Source: Mycobacteriales bacterium (GTDB lineage Bacteria; Actinomycetota; Actinomycetes; JAFAQI01). Taken from it: a stretch of 42,054 bases of DNA. Position 1 is the first letter of the stretch. Every line of letters begins with the position of its first letter. Positions 1 through 7,525 of the stretch are shown piece by piece. The notes beneath the pieces were generated by a model. The model searched no databases and was not told the origin of the DNA. It was given only the letters and a program-made list of their open reading frames with translations. The translations under genes were made by a program, and so were the position numbers. The stretch lies in contig DASZRO010000067.1 of NCBI GenBank assembly GCA_035550055.1, positions 1 to 42,054 on the forward strand, written 5' to 3'.

Positions 1-55
1 GTGATCGTAACGGGAAGGCCTGATCAAACCTGCGTGCTAGCGTGAGCGTCCCCGC

Positions 56-141
56 GGGCGAGTGGCGGAATGGCAGACGCGCACGGTTCAGGTCCGTGTG
101 TCCGTAAGGACGTGGGGGTTCAACTCCCCCCTCGCCCACCA
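56..141 (+). tRNA. tRNA-Leu (anticodon CAG), CCA encoded
   Basis: The acceptor stem GGGCGAG (56-62) pairs perfectly with CTCGCCC (131-137), followed by discriminator A138 and an encoded CCA (139-141). The anticodon arm is CACGG-TTCAGGT-CCGTG, which gives anticodon CAG and reads CUG leucine codons. A long variable arm (TGTCCGTAAGGACG) marks a class II tRNA, and the T arm is GGGGG-TTCAACT-CCCCC. A possible -10 box TAGCGT lies at 38-43. The DNA just downstream holds a toxin-antitoxin relic. Confidence 0.97.
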
Positions 142-155
142 AATGCGATAGGCGA

Positions 156-327
156 CTACGCCGACCGAAGCGGCTCGATTCTGGCGAGGGCGTCAGCGAG
201 CCGGTCGCGCTGGATTTCCAAGTCGTACCGTCCCTGGAGGTTCAGCCAGAAGCGGTCGGTCGTTCCGAAGAAGCGCCACAAGCGCAACGGTCACGCCGAT
301 GGCCGTCTGACGGTCGTAGAAGGTCGC
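156..327 (-). pseudogene. HigA-family antitoxin, C-terminal relic
   Basis: Reading the minus strand from about 287 to a TAG at 158-156 gives 43 residues that include FFGTTDRFWLNLQGRYDLE. This matches the conserved C-terminal part of HigA/VapI-type HTH antitoxins (FGTT-x-FWLNLQ-x-YDLE). There is no start codon or HTH in that frame, because a TGA lies just upstream at about 288-290. The preceding residues, resembling the family's R-x-AI-x-x-TAL stretch (DRQTAIGVTVAL), are in another frame, so a frameshift separates the two pieces. The N-terminal half and any HigB toxin are missing. It sits 15 bp after tRNA-Leu, a common integration point, so it may be a remnant of a lost mobile element. The motif is seen directly; the history is inferred. 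Confidence 0.7.
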
Positions 328-1175
328 TAGACGGCCGCCGGGTGAAGCGAGCGGGGTACCCGCACTGCCCGAAGCGCGATGCCGAGGGCGGGTCCGGCGG
401 CGGCGACGATCGCGACCTGCGCCGACAGTACGACGGGCGACTCCATCCCGTCGTACTCCCAACCGGCGACTTGCGGCCAGCCGCCGCGATCGAGATAGAC
501 CAGCGCCATCAGCCCGATCGCGACCGCGAGCGAAGCGACGATCAAGGCACAGGTACGCCGGTTGGCATGCCGCACCGCGACGGTGCTTCCCGCTGCGAGC
601 AAGGCCCAGCCGAGCGCCGGCAGTCCGCCGACCGACTCGAGCAGCGCCCACGAATGGTTCCAGCAGACGACGAAGCCGACCGCGGCAACGACGGTGAAAA
701 CCGCGGTGTCAGAGGCAAAGGCGAGAAGCGGCCGCGGCGGGCGCTCGCCGGCCGGCGGCGCCACGACCGCCAGCGTCCAGAGCAGCAGGAGGGCGAGCAC
801 GCAGCCCGCCACCACGACATGCCACCACCAGACGGTGTCCATTGATGTCGGCGCAACGAAGCTGCCCCGGATCGGGACGGCAACCAGCACCATCGGGCCG
901 GCAGCCGTTGCGGCGAGCACCAACGCCGCCATCGCCGGATGCGCCTGGCGCCACAACGTCGCAGCCACCAGGACCGACGCGCAGCCGAGCAGCACCATCG
1001 CGGCGACGTGTCCGGTCAGGGAGTACGTCGGCAGTCCGGGAAACGCCGACACCGCAGTGTGCTGGGCGATCGCCGTGAGCGTCGCGACGTACGCCGCGAG
1101 CGCGAGCGCGCCAACGGGCCAGGCGAATGCGCGACGCTTGCTCACCCTCCCGGCGAACCAGCTATCCGTGCTCAC
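327..1175 (-). CDS. Polytopic membrane protein of unknown function
   Basis: This 282-residue protein has a GTG start and is dominated by about seven or eight hydrophobic segments (roughly residues 18-36, 53-73, 83-100, 118-140, 155-173, 183-198, 208-225 and 250-268). It has Trp and His residues near membrane edges, such as VWWWH at about 115-119. I recognise no family or catalytic motif. It lies 70 bp downstream of the DUF6752 gene on the same strand and could be the last gene of the LicD-fusion transcript. Its stop falls at the edge of the HigA relic. Membrane location is a firm reading; function is unknown. Confidence 0.7.
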   Translation of the reverse strand: MSTDSWFAGRVSKRRAFAWPVGALALAAYVATLTAIAQHTAVSAFPGLPTYSLTGHVAAMVLLGCASVLVAATLWRQAHPAMAALVLAATAAGPMVLVAVPIRGSFVAPTSMDTVWWWHVVVAGCVLALLLLWTLAVVAPPAGERPPRPLLAFASDTAVFTVVAAVGFVVCWNHSWALLESVGGLPALGWALLAAGSTVAVRHANRRTCALIVASLAVAIGLMALVYLDRGGWPQVAGWEYDGMESPVVLSAQVAIVAAAGPALGIALRAVRVPRSLHPAAV

Positions 1176-1245
1176 GGCGACTCCTCTGCCTGCCCCTTCG
1201 GGTTATCGGAGGTTGCGGCAGGGTGCTTGAGCGTTGCGGAACTCC

Positions 1246-1431
1246 TCAGATCCGCTCGCGGTACTTCGCGAGGACTTCGTCGACTTTGTCCTGGTCGCAA
1301 TCGTGCAGCGGGACGAGGAGCTCCGCGACGACGTCGGTGAGTTCGGCGATGCGCCGGTTGAGCGCGCGGTTTTCCTGCACCTCCTGCTCGAGCGCCTCGA
1401 TGCGAGCCAGCAACTGCCGATGGCTTCTCAT
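1246..1431 (-). CDS. DUF6752-like short coiled-coil protein
   Basis: A 61-residue protein starting MRSHRQLLARIEALEQ, with a heptad-like coiled coil over about residues 5-35 and the conserved stretch NRRIAELTDVVAELLVP. This resembles the small actinobacterial DUF6752 family; the family name is from memory. Its ATG overlaps the TGA of the upstream LicD-methyltransferase gene in an ATGA arrangement, so translation of the two is probably coupled. A longer reading frame extends 26 codons upstream, but that stretch lies inside the upstream gene and is not protein-like. The role is unknown; a scaffold or partner for the upstream enzyme is plausible but only inferred. Confidence 0.72.
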   Translation of the reverse strand: MRSHRQLLARIEALEQEVQENRALNRRIAELTDVVAELLVPLHDCDQDKVDEVLAKYRERI

Positions 1432-3017
1432 GCGACCGCCTTCCGGTTCGACTGCTTGGCCTGCCAGGACACGACCAGCCGGCAGACGTTGGGGTCGGGG
1501 TTGCCCCACGCGTCCGTGCCGGCAGCGACGCCGCGGTGTTCGATCGTGCCGCCGCGCTCAGTGATGTCTGCGCAGACCCGGTCGGCGTCGATGCGCCGCA
1601 TCATGCCCTGCCGGAAGACCTTCGACGGGGGCAGGTTCTCTCCGGCGGCGGAGAACTCGAGGAACAGCTTGTTGTCGCGGCGCAGTCCCATCGCCGCGAC
1701 GGTCCACAGCCACTCCCAGTGTTTCGGCGGCAGCGCGCCGAGCAGCTGTCGTACGTAGAGGTGGCGCGGGTCGCGGGCGAGTCTCGCACCGAGCCACATG
1801 GCGTGGCGAAGGTCCCCGACCTTGATGTTGAGGACCTCGTACGACCCGGGGAAGGTCTCGTCGAACTGGCTTGCGAGCGCGCGCAGCTGGTTGAGCGCCG
1901 AGCTCGCGAAGTCGGAGGCGAGCACCGGGTGTCCCTGTTCGACGAAGTAGGTCGCGTCGACGCCACGTGCCGACCCGAGCTCGACGATGCCGGCTCCCGC
2001 GCCGATGCGGTCATGAACCCAGCCGGCGAACTCCGATGGCGGCCGGGCTGCTTTGCCGGCGGGGGTGTTCCAGTGGTCGACCCAGGCCTGCACGTTGTGC
2101 TGAGCCCCGCGCAACCAGCCGTTGATCCGTCGTACGCCGGCCGGCGGGTTGTCGAACTGGAACGACGGGTCCGGCACCCGCCAGCCCGGCCCGTACAGGT
2201 ATTCGAGCATCGCTTCGGGCCGCCGTGGTGCCGGGAACTCGCGGCCGAGCAACGTCACCGTGGTCGTCGGCAGCAGATCGTCACGGGTGAGGGCCCCGGA
2301 GCGGTTGGGCAACAGGTAGAAGATGCCGTCCACGAAGAACCCCGGGAAGATGTCGATCTGGCAGCGGCTGCCGTCGGCGAGATAGAGCGAGGCCTTGACG
2401 TCGTTCCCGCCCATCCGGATGACCGGCCAGCCCAGGTCCCGCAGCCCGCGTTCGATCCCGTACGACTCGAGGATCACGTCGGCAGGGCTGGCGTGCTTGG
2501 AGACGTAGGCGAGATCGACGTCGGAGTCGTGGCCGAGCATGCCGCCTTCGCGCACCGCGCCGAGCAGCGCGCCGAAGTTCAGGAACGCTTCGATCCCGCA
2601 GCGGTCGCGCAGATCGGTCAGGAGGCGCAGTACGCCGTCGAGGATCTCGCCGCGCTGGGTGTCGTCGCGTTCGCTGAACGCCCGCACCAGGTGGCCGGCC
2701 TTGTCGACCGACAGGGCGAAGCCGTCCTCGTCGACGAGGGCTACCCGGCCCTCGCCGTCGCCGAAGCTGATGTCGTCGTCGAAGTGGACGAGCCCGGCCA
2801 CGTCGCGGACGAGCACGTGGGCAACGCCGTTCAGGTACGGCTTCATCACCGGTGGCCACGCGACGACGATCCGATCGCTGCGAGGGAGACGGTCACGCGC
2901 CGGGGTGAACGACCACGCAAAGCGCCCGTCCAGCTCGACGACGAGCGGATCGGAGCCTGCAACGTCGAGCACGACGCCGCGGTTGTTGACCGCCCGCACC
3001 GCACCTGCACCAGCCAT
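1428..3017 (-). CDS. LicD-family nucleotidyltransferase fused to SAM-dependent methyltransferase
   Basis: A 529-residue protein with an ATG start at 3017. Residues about 1-120 are a beta-rich region of unknown role. Residues 145-225 carry the LicD/fukutin-like core: FGALLGAVREGG (148-159), acidic cluster D164-x-D166-x-D168 and QIDIF (220-224). LicD proteins transfer phosphocholine or other phospho-groups onto cell-surface glycans. Residues about 313-520 form a class I methyltransferase with motif I IVELGSARG (344-352), where S and A replace the usual glycines, and acidic D369. The C-terminal half is visibly related to the divergent methyltransferase at 3111-3803. The frame is open further upstream, but that part runs into the divergent gene and is composition noise. 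A role in modifying a surface polymer is inferred. Confidence 0.85.
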   Translation of the reverse strand: MAGAGAVRAVNNRGVVLDVAGSDPLVVELDGRFAWSFTPARDRLPRSDRIVVAWPPVMKPYLNGVAHVLVRDVAGLVHFDDDISFGDGEGRVALVDEDGFALSVDKAGHLVRAFSERDDTQRGEILDGVLRLLTDLRDRCGIEAFLNFGALLGAVREGGMLGHDSDVDLAYVSKHASPADVILESYGIERGLRDLGWPVIRMGGNDVKASLYLADGSRCQIDIFPGFFVDGIFYLLPNRSGALTRDDLLPTTTVTLLGREFPAPRRPEAMLEYLYGPGWRVPDPSFQFDNPPAGVRRINGWLRGAQHNVQAWVDHWNTPAGKAARPPSEFAGWVHDRIGAGAGIVELGSARGVDATYFVEQGHPVLASDFASSALNQLRALASQFDETFPGSYEVLNIKVGDLRHAMWLGARLARDPRHLYVRQLLGALPPKHWEWLWTVAAMGLRRDNKLFLEFSAAGENLPPSKVFRQGMMRRIDADRVCADITERGGTIEHRGVAAGTDAWGNPDPNVCRLVVSWQAKQSNRKAVA

Positions 3018-3110
3018 CGGCAAGAAGGTCCTCGGTCGGGCCTGTCGGGAGCGGAAGTCGGGGAAATCGTTACGCAAACCAAAGATGACGCCGACATGAA
3101 TAATAGGTAG

Positions 3111-3803
3111 ATGGCAGTTGGCGCGCGGGATCTCGGCGTTCTCGCACCCGGATCGGAGCCCGACGCGAAGCGCGCCTACTGGGACGAGTTCTACGCAAGC
3201 AGCCGGCTGCGTGACGTGCCCGAGGAGCCGACGAAGTTCGCCCGGTGGGTGCGCAAGCGGATCGAGCCCGCGACGCGAATCGTCGAGCTGGGCTGCGGCA
3301 GTGGGCGTGACACCCTGTGGTTCGCCTCGAAGGGGTACGACGTCGAGGCCTTCGACTTCGCCTCCTCGGCGGTGGCCCGGGTCCGCGCTGCCGCCGCCGC
3401 GTTCGGCAGGACGATCCCGGTACGCGAGCTGGACCTCAGCCGGCACGACGACGTACACGACGCGGCGCAGGCCGTGTTAGCGGCGGGTGCGCCGCGCGTC
3501 GTCTACGCCCGCTTCCTGCTCCACTCCCTCGACGAGCGTGGCCAGGCGGGGCTTTTCCAGTTCGCGGCAACGGTGTTGCGGTCCGGCGGGCTGCTGTTCC
3601 TCGAGTTCCGTGCCCGTCAGGACGAGGCGGGACTGCACCTTTTCGGTGACGACCATTTTCGGACCTATCCCAAGGTCGAGGACGTCGTCGCCGCGATCGA
3701 GTCCCACGGCGGGCAGGTCCTCAAAGCCAAGACTCGGCAGGGGTGGGCGCCGTACCGCACCGAGGATCCGTTCGTGACGCGCGTCATCGCGCGATGGATC
3801 TGA
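3111..3803 (+). CDS. Class I SAM-dependent methyltransferase
   Basis: This 230-residue protein has canonical motif I IVELGCGSGRD (57-67), the acidic end of strand 2 in FDFASSA, and a strand-5 region with LLFLEFRA. It aligns by eye along its whole length with the C-terminal half of the divergent LicD fusion: PTKFARWVRKRI versus PSEFAGWVHDRI, DFASSA versus DFASSA, VYARFLLHSL versus LYVRQLLGAL. The two therefore arose by duplication. Unlike the fusion copy, it keeps the glycines of motif I. The ATG at 3111 follows an A/T-rich AATAAT (3099-3104) by six bases, which suggests a leaderless transcript from the shared 93-bp divergent promoter region. The substrate is unknown; a surface glycan intermediate is a guess from context. 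Confidence 0.85.
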   Translation: MAVGARDLGVLAPGSEPDAKRAYWDEFYASSRLRDVPEEPTKFARWVRKRIEPATRIVELGCGSGRDTLWFASKGYDVEAFDFASSAVARVRAAAAAFGRTIPVRELDLSRHDDVHDAAQAVLAAGAPRVVYARFLLHSLDERGQAGLFQFAATVLRSGGLLFLEFRARQDEAGLHLFGDDHFRTYPKVEDVVAAIESHGGQVLKAKTRQGWAPYRTEDPFVTRVIARWI

Positions 3804-3933
3804 TCAGCCGCTCGACCGCATCCGGCGTGCAGGAGCGAATGCAACACGCCCACTGAGACTCTCGAGTTTGTCGGAGCTGGCAGCTACGGTCTGTTTCGAA
3901 CGCGTGAGCGATACGGAACAGGCGGTGAGTTCG

Positions 3934-5121
3934 ATGCGGGTCGTCGGCCTCTTCGCTGGTATTGGCGGCATCGAGCAGGGATTCGTCGAGGCGCTCGGCG
4001 GTGGCCTCGACACCCAGCTGTTGTGCGAGTCATGGCAGCCGGCGCAGGCCGTCCTGCGCGCCCGCTTCCCTGACGTCGAGATCCACCCCGACGTACGGGC
4101 GCTGTCCGCGCTGCCCGGTGGTTGCGACGTGGTGGCTGCGGGCTTTCCCTGTACGGATTTGTCGCAGGCGGGCCGCACGGCAGGAATCGAGGGGTCGCAG
4201 TCGGGACTGGTCTCCCATGTGTTCGACATCCTTCGGCTCGCTGCCACGCGTTCCAGGAACCTCCCGTGGCTTCTCATCGAGAACGTTCCGAACATGCTGG
4301 CGCTCGATCGCGGTGAGGCGATGCGCTATCTGACGGGCGAGTTGGCTGATCTCGGCTACCGCTGGGCCTACCGGGTGGTCGATTCGCGATCTACCGGCGT
4401 GCCTCAGCGTCGCCGACGGGTGCTGCTCGTCGCATCGAGGACGGAGGACCCGCGCGCGGTGCTTTTTGCTGACGACGCAGGCGCGCGCCCTCCTTCAGAC
4501 CTCCATGACGATGCCTTTGGGTTCTACTGGACCGAAGGCCGAGGCGGACTTGGTTGGGCCGAGGATGCGGTCCCGACCCTCAAGGGCGGCTCCACGATCG
4601 GTATCCCGTCACCGCCGGCGATCTGGGTGCCCGGTGCGCCGGTCGGCCGTCAGCTGATCACTCCCGGCGTCGAGGACGCGGAGGTGATGCAAGGCCTGCC
4701 CCGCGGGTGGACGGCTTGCGCCGACCGTGAGGGTCTCAAGAACGGTCCGAGGTGGAAGCTGATCGGCAACGCGGTCACCGTTGGCGTGGCACGTTGGGTC
4801 GCCACTCGCCTCGCCTCTCCCGGGACATTCTGCGCGGAGTCACGCGAATGGACGGGGGTGGGGGCGTGGCCGAGAGCGGCGTGGGGTGAAGGTTGCTCGG
4901 TGAACGAGGTGGCGATCTCCGAGTTTCCACTCCGCGAGCCCTACCTGCACCTCCTCCAAGTCGTCTCAGCCGACGTTGCGTCGACCTTGAGCCATCGCGG
5001 GGCTTCGGGCTTCTGGCGACGGCTTCAGCAAGGCAACCTCGGACGAGCTCCTGGATTCCGAGAGGCCGTAATCGACCACATCGGTGCGACTGGCGCGGCG
5101 GTAGAGCCCGTTGCCGTCTAG
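3934..5121 (+). CDS. DNA (cytosine-5-)-methyltransferase of a type II R-M system
   Basis: From ATG 3934 the protein has 395 residues. Motif I is FAGIGG (7-12), motif IV contains the catalytic P72-C73, motif VI is ENV (116-118), motif VIII is QRRRR (158-162), the end of the target region has MQGLP, and motif X is GNAV (279-282). It transfers a methyl group from SAM to carbon 5 of cytosine in a recognition site I cannot read from sequence. A C-terminal extension of about 95 residues follows motif X. In-frame GTG codons at 3904 and 3925 and a TTG at 3868 are alternative starts; I chose the ATG because motif I sits near the N-terminus in this family. It is followed by a candidate nuclease and vsr. 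Confidence 0.93.
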   Translation: MRVVGLFAGIGGIEQGFVEALGGGLDTQLLCESWQPAQAVLRARFPDVEIHPDVRALSALPGGCDVVAAGFPCTDLSQAGRTAGIEGSQSGLVSHVFDILRLAATRSRNLPWLLIENVPNMLALDRGEAMRYLTGELADLGYRWAYRVVDSRSTGVPQRRRRVLLVASRTEDPRAVLFADDAGARPPSDLHDDAFGFYWTEGRGGLGWAEDAVPTLKGGSTIGIPSPPAIWVPGAPVGRQLITPGVEDAEVMQGLPRGWTACADREGLKNGPRWKLIGNAVTVGVARWVATRLASPGTFCAESREWTGVGAWPRAAWGEGCSVNEVAISEFPLREPYLHLLQVVSADVASTLSHRGASGFWRRLQQGNLGRAPGFREAVIDHIGATGAAVEPVAV

Positions 5122-5158
5122 AAAAGTCTGTACACACGCGCCCCTCACCCAGCGGCGT

Positions 5159-5164
5159 TAGCCT
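5159..5164 (+). promoter_or_regulatory. -10 box TAGCCT for leaderless nuclease transcript
   Basis: TAGCCT fits the actinobacterial TANNNT -10 pattern and ends seven bases before GTG 5172, so transcription would start at the start codon. No ribosome binding site lies in between. It would give the nuclease a promoter separate from the methyltransferase. Prediction only. Confidence 0.5.
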
Positions 5165-5171
5165 CGCGACC

Positions 5172-6020
5172 GTGAACGGTCCCGCCATTCTCGCCCGTTT
5201 CCTCACGGAGCCAGGGCCCCCCGACAAGTACGGGAACCGCTGGCAGTACCACTCTCGTTCGGACCGCCACTCGAAGGTCGGCTGCTGGGGCGTTGCCCTC
5301 GACCTTCTTGCCACGTCGTCATTGCTCAGAAGGCACGTCGAGGCCGGCAAGGTCATTTTGGGTGTGAACCACACGATGACCGACTTCGCGACGAGCCGTA
5401 AGAAGGACCTGGACCTCGTGATCGCGCGTCCTGCCGGCGATGTCGACGTACGGGCTCGAACGTTCGCCAGCTTGGCCGATCAGTATGGAATCGTGCTGAC
5501 CGATCTCGAGCGGGGCGTGCTCGACGCGCTCCCGAGGTTTCCGGTCGGCCCGGCCGGCGCGGTGCTTGTCGCGCTCGAGGCGAAGGCCTGTATGACCGCG
5601 CACGTCAAGTCGTTGCCACGTCTTTACGACGAGCTCAACTCCTCCCACCTGTGTGTACACGGAGCATCGCGGCAGGCACTCGCCATTGGCTACGTCCAGA
5701 TCAACAACGCGGACGAGTTCATTTCGCCGGTGCTGAACAACCGCGCGCTCGACGGGGGTGCGCCGGAGATCACCAGACACCGGCAGCCCGCCGATTCAGT
5801 CAGGGTCCTGACGAAGGTCGCTGAGATCCCGCGGCGGTCTGCATCGTCGGAGGTCGGCTTCGACGGTATCGGCGTGACATTGCTCGAACTTCGCAACGAC
5901 GGAAGCCCGGTCGAGATAGTCGAACGCCCGCCGGCGCCGCCGCCAGGCGACTCGTTCCACTACGCAAGCATGATCGTTCGAATGGCCAATGAGTACGACA
6001 CGACTTTCGCCAACATCTGA
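5172..6020 (+). CDS. Candidate type II restriction endonuclease (PD-(D/E)XK-like)
   Basis: A 282-residue protein from GTG 5172. The N-terminus contains YHSRSDRHSKVGCWG (26-40). A possible PD-(D/E)XK core is D79/D81 in KKDLDLVIARP with E136-A-K138 in VALEAKA, a strand ending in the E-x-K motif. The gap of about 55 residues between the acidic residue and E-x-K is longer than usual. The position between a cytosine methyltransferase and vsr, overlapping vsr by TGATG, is the main reason to call it the cognate restriction enzyme. The frame is open upstream to 4893, but that part overlaps the methyltransferase gene. Family membership is inferred; the recognition site is unknown. Confidence 0.62.
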   Translation: MNGPAILARFLTEPGPPDKYGNRWQYHSRSDRHSKVGCWGVALDLLATSSLLRRHVEAGKVILGVNHTMTDFATSRKKDLDLVIARPAGDVDVRARTFASLADQYGIVLTDLERGVLDALPRFPVGPAGAVLVALEAKACMTAHVKSLPRLYDELNSSHLCVHGASRQALAIGYVQINNADEFISPVLNNRALDGGAPEITRHRQPADSVRVLTKVAEIPRRSASSEVGFDGIGVTLLELRNDGSPVEIVERPPAPPPGDSFHYASMIVRMANEYDTTFANI

Positions 6021-6481
6021 TGCCTGACGTGACGGCACCCTCTTGCGCCGTTCAGAGTCGCATGCGGTCCCAGGCTCGGCGAGACACGAAGGCCGAGCTC
6101 GCATTGAGGCGTGAGCTTCATCGCCGGGGACTTCGCTATCGAGTCGATTGCGCGGTGATTTCCGGTTCGCGCCGGCGCGCGGATGTGGTCTTCATGCGCG
6201 CTCGGGTGGCGGTCTTTGTCGATGGGTGCTTCTGGCACTGCTGTCCCGTGCACGGCACATCACCCAAGGCCAACGCAGACTGGTGGTCGGCCAAGCTCGC
6301 GGCCAATGTCCGGCGTGACCGAGACACCGATGCGCGTTTGCGTGAGGAGGGTTGGACGGTCGTGAGGGTCTGGGAGCACGAGGACATGGCGGTCGCCGCC
6401 GAAGCGATCGGTGCGCGTGTGAAATCAGGTGCAACCCGCGACGCCTCGGCTGCGCTAGTTCTGTCCACCGCCGGCGGGTGA
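6020..6481 (+). CDS. vsr: Very short patch repair endonuclease (Vsr)
   Basis: A 153-residue protein with the Vsr hallmarks: SRMRSQARRDTKAELALRR (13-31), catalytic aspartate D54 in RRADVVF, FVDGCFWHCCPVH (66-78) with the zinc-binding Cys/His cluster, DWWSAKL, and GWTVVRVWEHE (111-121). Vsr nicks the DNA 5' of the T in T:G mismatches that arise when 5-methylcytosine deaminates, protecting sites of the partner methyltransferase from C-to-T mutation. Its ATG overlaps the stop of the nuclease gene (TGATG), so the two are probably translationally coupled. Length is close to the family norm. Its presence supports 5mC as the product of the upstream methyltransferase. Confidence 0.93.
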   Translation: MPDVTAPSCAVQSRMRSQARRDTKAELALRRELHRRGLRYRVDCAVISGSRRRADVVFMRARVAVFVDGCFWHCCPVHGTSPKANADWWSAKLAANVRRDRDTDARLREEGWTVVRVWEHEDMAVAAEAIGARVKSGATRDASAALVLSTAGG

Positions 6482-6559
6482 CGATTCCGCCGTCCACCGG
6501 TTCCGAGGTCACAGTCTGCGTGATCGAGCCGCGTCGGTCCCGGCAGTCAGTCTCCCGGC

Positions 6560-7042
6560 ATGAACGAAGCTCAAATCCAAGCCTGGCTCGACCAGGAGGA
6601 TCGCCATACGTCGATACTCATTCGCAAGTACGGCTGGGCGCTGCAGCACGTCTGTGGCGGTCCTGACGACATCCCGTCGGCCTTCGCGTACACGATCGGG
6701 TTGTTCGGCTTCGGCCACCCGGAGCTTGTGGTGCTCGGATTGCCGACTGCGATGGCTGGAAGCCTTCTGAACCATCTCGGGGACCGGGTGCGCGGCGGTA
6801 ACGACCTTGTGCCGGGCGAGTTGCTCAGCTTTCCGGCTTGGCCGCACCGGGTCATCGTCGAGGAGCTGCCCAATCCCGGCGACGTCGTGCTGGCCGCAAA
6901 CCGTCACTACGGGCACCCTCCGTTCGCGTCCGTGCCGGCTTACCAACTCACCTATGACGACGAACAGGGTCGGTTTCCCTGGGAGGACGAGTACGCCGGA
7001 TCGCCGAACGCGCAGCCGCGTCCTGGACGATGGTCCGCCTGA
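6560..7042 (+). CDS. DUF4262 domain protein
   Basis: This 160-residue protein carries the DUF4262 signature: WALQHVCGG near residue 30, FAYTIGLFGFGHPELVVLGL (49-68) and a C-terminal half ending in a Pro/Arg-rich tail. DUF4262 proteins are cytoplasmic and of unknown function. The gene lies 78 bp after vsr on the same strand and could be cargo of the restriction-modification insert, but nothing links them functionally. It converges with the GNAT gene, leaving 20 bp between the stops. The family call is good; the function is not known. Confidence 0.82.
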   Translation: MNEAQIQAWLDQEDRHTSILIRKYGWALQHVCGGPDDIPSAFAYTIGLFGFGHPELVVLGLPTAMAGSLLNHLGDRVRGGNDLVPGELLSFPAWPHRVIVEELPNPGDVVLAANRHYGHPPFASVPAYQLTYDDEQGRFPWEDEYAGSPNAQPRPGRWSA

Positions 7043-7062
7043 TGCGTCACAGATGCAGGCGT

Positions 7063-7524
7063 CTACAGACGTCGCGTCATGAAGACGCTGTTCGGGTCCT
7101 CGACGTAGTCCCCGAACGGTCCGCACGGCTCGAAGCCGGCGCTGAGGTACAGAGCACGCGCGGGAGCGAAGAAGTCCATGCTGCCGGTCTCGAGCCACAG
7201 CTGTGTTACGCCTCGGCTGACTGCGTCGGCGATCAGGTGGTCGAGAATGCCTCGCGCGAGGCCTTCCCGGCGCCGAGTGGGATCGGTCCGCATCGATTTG
7301 AGTTCCTCGTGGCCAGGCTGAAGCCCGGCCAGTGCGCCCGTGGCGATCAACCGGTCGCCGTCGTACATGACCCACAACCGGACGTGGGGCGCCTGGAGCT
7401 TGGTGATGTCGAGTGCATGGCGGCTTTCCGCAGGAGCGGTGGGCGCGAGGTCGTCGAGGTGCGCCTGAAGGAACGCAGCGAGTGCCGGGTCGTCGAAATC
7501 GGCCCGCCCGATGCGCGTCGTCAT
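7063..7524 (-). CDS. GNAT-family N-acetyltransferase
   Basis: A 153-residue protein starting MTTRIGRADFDDP. The acetyl-CoA binding motif A region is KSMRTDPTRRREGLARGIL, with the R-x-x-G-x-A loop, followed by LWLETGSMDFFAPARALYLS and the C-terminal FEPCGPF block typical of GNAT enzymes. It would acetylate an amine on a small molecule or protein; the substrate cannot be read. The frame is open 26 codons further upstream but would then overlap the preceding hydrolase gene, whose TGA lies one base before the ATG I chose. That spacing suggests translational coupling with the hydrolase. Confidence 0.85.
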   Translation of the reverse strand: MTTRIGRADFDDPALAAFLQAHLDDLAPTAPAESRHALDITKLQAPHVRLWVMYDGDRLIATGALAGLQPGHEELKSMRTDPTRRREGLARGILDHLIADAVSRGVTQLWLETGSMDFFAPARALYLSAGFEPCGPFGDYVEDPNSVFMTRRL

Positions 7525-7525
7525 G

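Noticed and set aside
70-330. An 86-residue plus-strand frame across tRNA-Leu
   Set aside because: It is encoded by the tRNA itself and by the antisense of the HigA relic; the tRNA fold is unambiguous.
1536-3110. 524-residue plus-strand frame
   Set aside because: It is antisense to the LicD-methyltransferase gene and its composition (Arg, Glu, Val, Gly runs) is typical of GC-rich shadow frames.
4893-5171. N-terminal extension of the candidate nuclease
   Set aside because: It overlaps the methyltransferase gene in another frame and is Arg/Pro/Ser-rich noise; GTG 5172 follows a well-placed -10 box.
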